A DNA stretch of 64,000 nucleotides from Bradyrhizobium sp. 4 (GTDB lineage Bacteria > Pseudomonadota > Alphaproteobacteria > Rhizobiales > Xanthobacteraceae), in contig NZ_CP064686.1 of assembly GCF_023100905.1 (NCBI RefSeq), positions 5,828,001 through 5,892,000 on the forward strand, given 5' to 3'. The position numbers and the translations under genes were made by a program. Shown here one piece after another: positions 57,407 to 64,000 of the stretch. The notes below the pieces were generated by a model, which searched no databases, was not told the DNA's origin, and saw only the letters and a list, made by a program, of their open reading frames with translations. The stretch's first letter is position 1; each line of letters begins with the position of its first letter.

Positions 57407-57421
57407 TGTGCGGAGCGCACA
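57407..57421. promoter_or_regulatory. Second MarR operator candidate
   Basis: TGTGCG and CGCACA around GAG form a shorter copy of the palindrome at 57437-57459. It lies 14 bp before the marR start. Confidence 0.6.
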
Positions 57422-57430
57422 AAAAACAAC

Positions 57431-57459
57431 TTGACGAATATGTGCGCTACGCACATATT
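57431..57459 (+). promoter_or_regulatory. Hydrolase promoter and main MarR operator
   Basis: On the plus strand TTGACG (57431-57436) and CATATT (57454-57459) are 17 bases apart. The palindrome AATATGTGCG/CGCACATATT with a CTA centre (57437-57459) fills the spacer and the -10, so a bound MarR dimer would block the promoter. Confidence 0.75.
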
Positions 57460-57475
57460 TTGATCGTGAGGCACG

Positions 57476-58402
57476 ATGACATGGAGAATGACGATGAATA
57501 CTGGGAGCGCGGCACGACAAGCGAATGCCCAAGCGAATACCAGAGGCATTGAACCCGCCTTGAAATACGTGCAGGCCAACGGCGTGCGCTTCGCCTATCT
57601 CGAGCAGGGCGACGGCCCCCTTGTCATGTTCCTGCACGGCTTTCCCGATAATGCCTGGTCGTATCGAAAGCAGCTGCAGGTCTTCGCGGATGCAGGGTAT
57701 CGTGCGGTCGCGCCGTTCCTGCGCGGCTATGCACCGACCGAAATTCCGGCGGACGGAGTTTTCGATCCGATCGCACTGGGCAAGGATCTTGAAGCCCTCA
57801 TCGCGGCGCTGAGCGACGACGGACAGGCACGCGTCGTCGGCATGGATTGGGGCGGCACCTCGACCTTTCAGGCGCTGGCCACGGCGCCATCGGCGTTCAA
57901 GGCCGCCGTGGTCATGAACACCGCACATCCAATTACAATTTCGAGCATCAGACGGGATCCGGAGCTCGTTCGAGCCGTCTTCCATGTCTATTTCTTCCAG
58001 CTTCCCGGCGCCGAATCCGCGGTCAGTACCGAGGGACTTCCCTTCGTCGACTATCTCTGGAAGCTGTGGTCGCCGACATTCAACAATGCCGAGCACATCC
58101 GTTCAATCAAGGAGACGCTCAGCTCGCCCGGCACGATGGCCGCAGCGCTTAAATATTACGGAGGCCTGACCGATGCGGGACTCGCGCGCCGGCTGCCGAT
58201 CAATGACATGCACACTCCGACGCTGACGATCTATGGCAGCAACGATCCGACAGCGAGGTACTCGGTCAAGGAGGAGCCGCTGTTCAAGGGGCCGCACAAG
58301 CGGATTGTCCTGCCCGATGTCGGGCACTTCCCGCACCTCGAGCGTGAGGAAGAAGTCACCGGCCTGATCATGGACTGGTTCAAGACGCACGCGCCTGACT
58401 GA
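57476..58402 (+). CDS. Alpha/beta hydrolase, epoxide-hydrolase/haloalkane-dehalogenase-like
   Basis: A 308-residue cytoplasmic protein with GAGG before the ATG at 57476; a start at 57494 with GGAGA is equally possible. Motifs are FLHGFPDNAWSYRKQ (oxyanion), VVGMDWGGTSTF with a nucleophilic Asp, and VLPDVGHFPHLER (catalytic His). The overall pattern is close to that of the hydrolase at 38304, but this one has no leader peptide. It is divergent from the MarR gene and followed after 57 bp by a PEP-mutase-family gene; the two probably form one inducible catabolic unit. Confidence 0.88.
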   Translation: MTWRMTMNTGSAARQANAQANTRGIEPALKYVQANGVRFAYLEQGDGPLVMFLHGFPDNAWSYRKQLQVFADAGYRAVAPFLRGYAPTEIPADGVFDPIALGKDLEALIAALSDDGQARVVGMDWGGTSTFQALATAPSAFKAAVVMNTAHPITISSIRRDPELVRAVFHVYFFQLPGAESAVSTEGLPFVDYLWKLWSPTFNNAEHIRSIKETLSSPGTMAAALKYYGGLTDAGLARRLPINDMHTPTLTIYGSNDPTARYSVKEEPLFKGPHKRIVLPDVGHFPHLEREEEVTGLIMDWFKTHAPD

Positions 58403-58459
58403 ACGCAGAGGGCGGTCGCCCACAACATCCTTTGAGTTCTCTAATCCGGAGTACGCGCA

Positions 58460-59263
58460 ATGGACGCCAAGACACAACAGCAATATGCCGAGACCTTTCA
58501 TGCCCTTCACAGGAAGGGCGATCCGCTCATCCTGTTCAACGCCTGGGACGCCGCCACCGCCAAAGCCATCGCGAAGACCTCTCCGGCCATCGCGACCAGC
58601 AGCGGGGCGGTCGCCTCCGCACTTGGATACGCCGACGGAGAAAATGTCCCGCTCGACATGGTGACCGGCCTGGTGTCGCGGATGACTGCGGCCGTATCTG
58701 TTCCAGTCTCAATCGATCTGGAGGCCGGATATGGCGACACCCCGGAGGCTGCCGCCAGATCGGCGACCGAGATTTTGAAAGCCGGCGCCGTCGGCATCAA
58801 TATCGAGGACGGGCTATCAGGGGGAAGGCGGCAACTGGTCAATCCCGAGCTCCATGCCGCCAAGATCAAGGCCGTGCGGCACGCTGCAAAAGATCTGGGA
58901 GTTCAGCTTTTCATCAATGCGAGAACGGATCCGTTCTTGCTGAAATTCGGATCGCCGGACGAGTGCATGAACGAAGCGGCGGGGCGAGCGAAGGTCTATG
59001 CCGAGGCCGGCGCCGACGGAATTTTCGTCCCCGGCCTCACCGACCTCGCGCTCATTGAAAGGTTCGTTCAGCTCACGCCTCTGCCGGTCAACATCATGGT
59101 GACACAAGGCGTTCCCGCACTTCCGGATCTGGCTCGCGTCGGCGTTCGGCGGGTGAGTCTTGGACCGTGGCCTATGATGGCAGCAATGCGGATGATCGGA
59201 CAGGCCGCAGCCGCGGTCGTCGCGACCAAGCAATACGGCACGTTCCTGCAACCGGATGCCTGA
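58460..59263 (+). CDS. Isocitrate lyase/PEP mutase family protein
   Basis: A 267-residue TIM-barrel enzyme: PLILFNAWDAATAKAIAKT, VPVSIDLEAGYGDTPEAAARSATEILKAGAVGINIEDGL, LFINARTDPFLL and GADGIFVPGLTD fit the PEP phosphonomutase-like subgroup. The Asp/Glu pair in IEDG binds Mg2+. It lacks the KKCGH of isocitrate lyase and the EDKxxP of PEP mutase, so it is probably a C-C lyase, such as an oxaloacetate or 2-methylisocitrate-type enzyme, or something uncharacterised. It follows the hydrolase by 57 bp. Confidence 0.85.
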   Translation: MDAKTQQQYAETFHALHRKGDPLILFNAWDAATAKAIAKTSPAIATSSGAVASALGYADGENVPLDMVTGLVSRMTAAVSVPVSIDLEAGYGDTPEAAARSATEILKAGAVGINIEDGLSGGRRQLVNPELHAAKIKAVRHAAKDLGVQLFINARTDPFLLKFGSPDECMNEAAGRAKVYAEAGADGIFVPGLTDLALIERFVQLTPLPVNIMVTQGVPALPDLARVGVRRVSLGPWPMMAAMRMIGQAAAAVVATKQYGTFLQPDA

Positions 59264-59292
59264 GCCCGGACATCACCCGCCGAAAGTCGCTT

Positions 59293-61878
59293 CTACGCTG
59301 ACCGCTTCACTGCGGTCGCGCCGGCCGGTGCAATGTCGAGACGAGCCAACATCGCCTGCGCCTGCTCGGCGCAGTGCTCGATCAGCCAGCGCTCGAAGGC
59401 AACAGGCGCGAGCGCGGGTGCGTAGAGGAAGCCTTGCACGACGTCGCAGCCGAGTTCGGCCAGCACCTTGCGCTGCGCCTCAGTCTCGACCCCTTCGCCG
59501 ACGACGGTCATGCCGAGGCCCTGGCCGACGCGCACCACGGCGGTGGCGATCGCGAGCGCGCCAGCGTCACGCTCGATGTCGCGCATGAAGCTGCGGTCGA
59601 TCTTCAGCTCGCGGATCGGCAGATGGGCGAGCCGGCTCAGGCTGGAATAGCCGGTGCCGAAATCGTCCACGGAAAGCCCGACGCCGAGCTCTCGGATCGC
59701 GTTCATCGTCTCGAGCGCGGCGACGCTGTCCTGCATGAACGCGCCCTCCGTGATCTCGAGCATCAGCGCATCCGCCGGCAGATCGTATTCGGCGAGGATG
59801 TCCTTGAGCCGCGCGGCCAGCGTGACGTTGCGAAAATTGATCGGCGACAGGTTCACGGACACGGATGGAATCTCGAGCCCGGCGCGGCGCCAGCTCGCCA
59901 TTTGCCGGCAGGCCTCGCGCACCGACCACAGACCGATCTGCTCGATCAGGCCGCACTCTTCGGCGAGCGGGATGAATTTTGCCGGCGAGACGTCGCCGAG
60001 CTCGGCATCATGCCAGCGCGCCAGCGCTTCGACGCCATGGATGGAGCCGTCGCAGCTGCGAATCTGCGGCTGATAGCTGAGGGTCAGCTCGCCCTCGGCT
60101 ATGGCGCGGCGCAGTGCCGCAATCAATGCCAGCCGCTGCTCGGTGAGCCCGTTCATCTCGGCGCTGAACAGGCGATGGGTCGAGCGGCCGGCCTGCTTGG
60201 CCATGTACATGGCCGCGTCCGCCTGCTGCATCAAGGTGTCGATGTCGGTGGCGTGATCGGGATAGAGGCTGACGCCGATGCTCGCCGACATCTGCAGCTG
60301 CCTGGAGCCGAGCCGCAGCGGCGCCGCCAGCGCTTCGGTGATTCCAGCCGCGACGCGCTCGGCACCCTCGGCGTTACGACGCGGCAGCAGGATCACGAAC
60401 TCGTCGCCGCCTAATCGCCCCAGCATGTCCTCGGGTCCGATCTGCTCGCGCAGGCGCTGCGCCAGCTGGATCAGGAGCTCATCGCCGGCGGCGTGACCGA
60501 GCGTGTCGTTGACGTCCTTGAAATGATCGACGTCGAGGAAGGCCAGCGCGACGTGGCTGCCGGTCGGGCAGGCATCGATGGCGGTGGTGATCAGGCGCCG
60601 CAATTGCGCGCGGTTCGGCAGGCCGGTGAGGATGTCGTGATAGGCGAGCCGTGCGATCTCGGCGCGCGCTTCCTTGCGCTCGATCGCGAAGGCGCCGAGA
60701 TTGACGCAGGCCTCGACGATGCGCCGATGCCAATTGCTCGGCGCGCGCGGCTCCCGGTAGTAGAAGGCGAAGGTGGCGATGACCCGTCCGTCCTTGGCCT
60801 TGACCGGCGTCGACCAGCATGCGCGCAGGCCAATCGCGAGCGGCATCGCCTTGTACGGCTGCCAGCGCGGGTCGGTCTCCAGATCGGTCGCCAGCACTGG
60901 CTCGCCGTAGAAGGCCGCGGTTCCACACGAGCCGACATTGGGGCCGATGGCCACGCCGTCCAGCGCGCGGGAATAGTCCTCGGGCAGGCTTGGGCCGCCG
61001 AGCGGATGGATCAGGCCCGCGGCATCGATGTGCAGCAGCGAACAGACGACGTCGGGCGCCATCTGCTCGACACGGCGGCACAGCCGGTCGGCGATCTCGC
61101 CGATCGGAACCTCGTCGGCGAGCGCGCCCATGATGAGCTGCTGCAGCGAGCGCAGCTGCTTGGTCTCGGTGATGTCCTCGAGCAGCGCGAAGAAGTGCTT
61201 GACCTGGCCCTTCTTGTCGCGGAAGGCATCGATGCGGGCGCAGACCCAGATCTCCTCGCCGTCCTTGTCATAGGCGAGCATCTCGACCTCGCCGCGGTGG
61301 CCGCCATCCATCAGGCGCTTGACGAGCTTCGCAACGGCCTTGCGATCGGTGTGGCGGCCCGCGAGCAGGCCCCTGGCGCGGCGGCCCTCGGCTTCCTCGC
61401 TGGTGTAGCCGAACAGCGTCGTGAAGGCGGCATTGACGTAGACAATGTTCTGGTCGGTATCGGTGATGAGCACCGCACGGTTGGTCTGGTCGGAGACGGC
61501 GTGGAGAAGCCCGATCCTGATGCGGCGCTCGGCGTCCGCTGTGACGTCGCGCGCGAACACGATGCGATAGGCAATGCCGCCACTTGCAATGGATGAAAGC
61601 GAGATGGCCGCGCGGATCCGGCTGCCGTCACGGCGCACCAGGCTGATCTCGTCCCGGAACTCCGCAAACGGTTCGGCCTGAAGGCATTTGAGGGTGAGAA
61701 TTTCGGCGTCGCGGCCGAGCACATCAGCGCGTGCGAGATTCCAGATCCGCTCTGCACCGGCATTGAAATGCGTGATGCGACGCGCGCTGTCGACGACGAC
61801 GATGCCCTCGTCGGCGCGTTCGAGCGCGGCCAACAGCACTTCCGGAGTTTCTGTCATGGCACAATCGGAGGCGGACAT
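59293..61878 (-). CDS. PAS-PAS-GAF-GGDEF-EAL cyclic-di-GMP signalling protein
   Basis: An 861-residue soluble protein. Two PAS domains come first (ERADEGIVVVDSARRITHFNAGAERIW and QTNRAVLITDTDQNIVYVNAAFTTLFGYTSEEA), then a GAF domain (LADEVPIGEIADRLCRRVEQ, GSCGTAAFYGEPVLATDL), a diguanylate cyclase domain with intact GRLGGDEFVILLPRR, and a phosphodiesterase domain with VEALARWHDAE and SVDDFGTGYSSLSRLAHLPI, the latter supplying Mg2+ ligands. Both catalytic motifs are intact, so the output could be synthesis or breakdown of c-di-GMP. The RxxD inhibitory site before GGDEF reads GPED, so product inhibition is probably absent. The start at 61878 is not well supported; 61857 is an alternative. Confidence 0.93.
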   Translation of the reverse strand: MSASDCAMTETPEVLLAALERADEGIVVVDSARRITHFNAGAERIWNLARADVLGRDAEILTLKCLQAEPFAEFRDEISLVRRDGSRIRAAISLSSIASGGIAYRIVFARDVTADAERRIRIGLLHAVSDQTNRAVLITDTDQNIVYVNAAFTTLFGYTSEEAEGRRARGLLAGRHTDRKAVAKLVKRLMDGGHRGEVEMLAYDKDGEEIWVCARIDAFRDKKGQVKHFFALLEDITETKQLRSLQQLIMGALADEVPIGEIADRLCRRVEQMAPDVVCSLLHIDAAGLIHPLGGPSLPEDYSRALDGVAIGPNVGSCGTAAFYGEPVLATDLETDPRWQPYKAMPLAIGLRACWSTPVKAKDGRVIATFAFYYREPRAPSNWHRRIVEACVNLGAFAIERKEARAEIARLAYHDILTGLPNRAQLRRLITTAIDACPTGSHVALAFLDVDHFKDVNDTLGHAAGDELLIQLAQRLREQIGPEDMLGRLGGDEFVILLPRRNAEGAERVAAGITEALAAPLRLGSRQLQMSASIGVSLYPDHATDIDTLMQQADAAMYMAKQAGRSTHRLFSAEMNGLTEQRLALIAALRRAIAEGELTLSYQPQIRSCDGSIHGVEALARWHDAELGDVSPAKFIPLAEECGLIEQIGLWSVREACRQMASWRRAGLEIPSVSVNLSPINFRNVTLAARLKDILAEYDLPADALMLEITEGAFMQDSVAALETMNAIRELGVGLSVDDFGTGYSSLSRLAHLPIRELKIDRSFMRDIERDAGALAIATAVVRVGQGLGMTVVGEGVETEAQRKVLAELGCDVVQGFLYAPALAPVAFERWLIEHCAEQAQAMLARLDIAPAGATAVKRSA

Positions 61879-62030
61879 CGCTAGACCCGGAGGCATCGGG
61901 AAGATACAGCAACCGAGGCTAGTGCCGCGATGGTGTCCAAGACGTTTTTGCAGCCCGGTCGCGCCGCGCCAAGACGCGACATGCTTAATGTTCCGCAAAA
62001 GAAGCGAGGGTAATCCGCTGCGTACGGAAC

Positions 62031-63335
62031 CTATTCGGCGCCGGCGCCCACCTGAAGCTTCCCGGCGACGGCACGCACCTTGCGCGGCGCAGCTTGCCAG
62101 ATCGAAAGCGCCGACAGCCCGCTTACGATGATGGCAACGCCAAAAGCGAGCGTGTAGTCGCCGACCCGATCGTAAAGCAAGCCGGTGACCCAGGGACCGG
62201 CGGCGCCGCCGGCCAATGCCGCCAGCATGATCGTGCCGAAAATGCTGCCCTGGTGCTTGCCCTGAAAAATCTCGAACACGACTGCGCCCATGATCGAGGT
62301 CAGGCCGTAGCCGAGCGCGCCTTGCGTGAACACCATGAGATAGACCAGCCACAATGACGGCTGGAATTTCAGGGCCATCAGCGCCGCGAAAGAGATCGCA
62401 AAACCCGCGCAGCTGATCGCCCACACCCATTCCCGCCCGATCCGGTCGGAGACATGGCCGAGCAGGATCTGGCCGGGAATGCCGAGCAGGCTGACGATGC
62501 CGAGCGCCCACACCGCGACACCCGGGCTGAAGCCGATGTCGAGCAGGAATTTGGTCTGGTGCACCTGCACCGCGTACCAGATGTAGAGGCCGCAGAAATA
62601 GCCGAGCGCGATCCACCAGAACCGCGTCGTGGCGACCGCTTTCCGGAGTGTCCATTCGGTCCCGGCCCAGACGGGATCGACGATGTTGGAGACGGGTTTT
62701 GCGGCACCCGCGACCGGCGCGGCATCGCCGTCAGGCCGCAGGCCAATATCCTCGGGGCGCCTGTGCAGGGACAGATTGATCGGCGCCAGCACGATCAGGA
62801 TCATCAGGCCCATCGCCGTGCAGGCGGTGCGCCAGCCGGTCCCTTCGATCATGTGCTGCACCCACGGCAGCAGCGTCACCGAGCCGATGCCGACCCCGGC
62901 GAAGGCGATGCCGATGGCGAGGCCGCGGGTGCGGATGAACCAGTTCGGCAGGAACAGCGACTGCCCGGAATAACCGAGACACACCGAGCCGGCGCCAACC
63001 ATGACGCCGATGGTGACGTAGAGATGCCATGGCTGACTCGTGAGCGGCGCGAGCAGCAGCCCGCCACCCATCAGAACCACGCCGAGCTCCATCACCGCGC
63101 GCGGGCCGGCGCGATCCATCAGCCGGCCGATCAGCGGGCTGACCATGCCCGACACCACGAAGCCGAAGGAAAATGCGCCCGCGGTGACGCCGCGCTCCCA
63201 GCCGAATTCAGAGATGATGGGAGGAAAGAACAGCGAGAAGGCGGTGCGAGCGTTGACGCCGATGGCCATGGTGACGAAGGTCACCGCGACCACGACCCAG
63301 CCGTAGAAGAACGGAAGCCGCATTGTGTGTTTCAT
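62031..63335 (-). CDS. MFS transporter, OFA (oxalate/formate antiporter-like) family
   Basis: A 434-residue carrier with twelve hydrophobic segments. Typical elements are FFYGWVVVAVTFVTMAIGV at the N-terminus, IGRLMDRAGPRAVMELGV in the first loop, LPNWFIRTRGLAIGIAFAGVGIGS in the middle and KHQGSIFGTIMLAALAGGAAGPW near the end, which resemble monocarboxylate carriers. Substrate is presumably a small organic acid. It stands alone between two c-di-GMP genes; M20 at 63335 is the chosen start. Confidence 0.9.
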   Translation of the reverse strand: MKHTMRLPFFYGWVVVAVTFVTMAIGVNARTAFSLFFPPIISEFGWERGVTAGAFSFGFVVSGMVSPLIGRLMDRAGPRAVMELGVVLMGGGLLLAPLTSQPWHLYVTIGVMVGAGSVCLGYSGQSLFLPNWFIRTRGLAIGIAFAGVGIGSVTLLPWVQHMIEGTGWRTACTAMGLMILIVLAPINLSLHRRPEDIGLRPDGDAAPVAGAAKPVSNIVDPVWAGTEWTLRKAVATTRFWWIALGYFCGLYIWYAVQVHQTKFLLDIGFSPGVAVWALGIVSLLGIPGQILLGHVSDRIGREWVWAISCAGFAISFAALMALKFQPSLWLVYLMVFTQGALGYGLTSIMGAVVFEIFQGKHQGSIFGTIMLAALAGGAAGPWVTGLLYDRVGDYTLAFGVAIIVSGLSALSIWQAAPRKVRAVAGKLQVGAGAE

Positions 63336-63423
63336 CCCTGGACGGTCCTTCCGACCATCCGGGGCTGCCCGGGTCAAGCGCTTTTCGCGCATGCCCCATT
63401 GAGCGATCCTTGGGCGGCCGCCC

Positions 63424-64000
63424 TCAGGCGGCGTCGCGTTGGGGCGGTTTGGCGGCCGCGTCGAACAGAATCCGTTCGATTGGGTGCGGGCGGCCGAACA
63501 GATAGCCTTGCGCGAAATTGACGCCGAGCGCCTTCAGCCGTTCGTATTCCTCGCGGGTCTCGACGCCTTCGGCGGTGACCGACATGTCCAGCCCGCGCGC
63601 CAGCGTCACGATCGAGGAGATGATGGCGGAGCTGCGCGGCTGATGCGTGAGGTTGCGGATGAACGACTTGTCGATCTTGATCTTGTCGAACGGGAACGCG
63701 GTCAGATAGCTGAGCGACGAATAGCCGGTGCCGAAATCGTCGAGTGCGAGCGCGATGCCGATGCTCTTCAGCCGTTCCATGAAGGCGTGGTTCTCGACGC
63801 CGCGTTCCAGCAGAACGGATTCCGTGATCTCGATCTCCAGCCGCTGCGGCGGCAGCCCGGAATCTGCGAGCGCCGCGCTGATCATCTCGAACAGCTCGGC
63901 CTCCTTGAACTGGATCGGCGACAGGTTGACGGCGACCGCGAGCTCGGACGGCCAGCCGACAGCGTCCGCGCAGGCCCGTCGCAGCACGAACTCGCCGAGC
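63424..64000 (-). CDS. EAL-domain cyclic-di-GMP phosphodiesterase (N-terminus beyond window)
   Basis: The frame is open from the window end to a stop at 63424, giving 191 visible residues, the C-terminal two thirds of an EAL domain: AVNLSPIQFKEAELFEMI, LEIEITESVLLER, ALDDFGTGYSSLSYLTAFPFDKIKIDKSFI and TAEGVETREEYERLKAL. The EAL motif itself and any GGDEF or sensor domain are outside the window. The Asp pair and the Lys of the KIDK motif are conserved, so enzyme activity is likely. It lies next to another GGDEF-EAL gene, two c-di-GMP genes in 5 kb. Confidence 0.92.
   Translation of the reverse strand, partial: LGEFVLRRACADAVGWPSELAVAVNLSPIQFKEAELFEMISAALADSGLPPQRLEIEITESVLLERGVENHAFMERLKSIGIALALDDFGTGYSSLSYLTAFPFDKIKIDKSFIRNLTHQPRSSAIISSIVTLARGLDMSVTAEGVETREEYERLKALGVNFAQGYLFGRPHPIERILFDAAAKPPQRDAA

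Noticed and set aside
61879..62655. N-terminal extension of the GGDEF-EAL protein back to 62655
   Set aside because: The frame stays open through the neighbouring MFS gene, but the added residues resemble nothing and overlap a real coding region on the same strand in another frame.

Overview
The window is 64 kb of GC-rich chromosomal DNA from an alphaproteobacterium, most likely Bradyrhizobium or a close relative (Nitrobacteraceae). The main evidence is a circularly permuted two-piece tmRNA with an ANDNF-type tag, an alphaproteobacterial-type SspB next to it, a DUF4169/ribbon-helix-helix pair, DUF2336 and AsmA proteins of rhizobial type, an iron-control-element-like site before feoAB, and palindromic intergenic repeats of the kind abundant in Bradyrhizobium. 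I see no rRNA, tRNA, CRISPR array, insertion sequence, phage or integrase. The DNA looks mostly like ordinary chromosome with small catabolic and regulatory cassettes between housekeeping blocks.

Layout. 1-7.8 kb: transport. A branched-chain amino acid type binding protein (cut by the window edge), a frameshifted Nudix gene, a NitT/TauT-type ABC transporter whose binding protein is separated from its permease/ATPase by a cupin gene, and an OpuC-type osmoprotectant importer with permease and binding protein fused. 7.8-11 kb: an LTA-synthase-like sulfatase, then an SDR and DUF1330 pair. 11.4-18.5 kb: a branched-chain amino acid region on the minus strand, ilvB - threonine dehydratase - ilvN - methyltransferase - EamA - LysE - ilvC, headed by a readable transcription attenuator with its own leader peptide. 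18.5-26.4 kb: housekeeping genes miaA, serB, degP, DUF2065-hflC-hflK, folA, GNAT and thyA. 26.6-30.2 kb: TctA/TctB and two half-size chromate transporters. 30.3-36 kb: tmRNA, sspB, fumC, the DUF4169/RHH pair and feoAB.

36-47 kb is an accessory region. It holds an orphan GAF histidine kinase, a TetR/epoxide-hydrolase-like pair around a perfect 35-bp palindrome, a sulfite dehydrogenase-like molybdoenzyme with its cytochrome c, DUF302 and a membrane protein, and a LysR gene divergent from a carboxymuconolactone decarboxylase/cupin/MFS/DUF417 set. 47-54.6 kb has DUF2336, a 1.2-kaa AsmA protein, and a P450 divergent from a TetR across a palindrome. 54.8-56.3 kb carries three consecutive small secreted Gly/Ser-rich repeat proteins ending at a strong terminator. 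56.3-64 kb has a MarR regulator with a C-terminal four-cysteine tail, divergent from a hydrolase and a PEP-mutase-family gene with palindromic operators between, then a PAS-GAF-GGDEF-EAL protein, an MFS transporter and a truncated EAL gene.

The strongest regulatory finding is the ilvB attenuator: promoter, leader peptide rich in Ile/Leu/Val codons, a 10+4 bp antiterminator and an exclusive terminator can all be placed. The least explained locus is the Gly/Ser-rich trio. Start codons were chosen from ribosome binding sites and family lengths, by eye; no database search was run.
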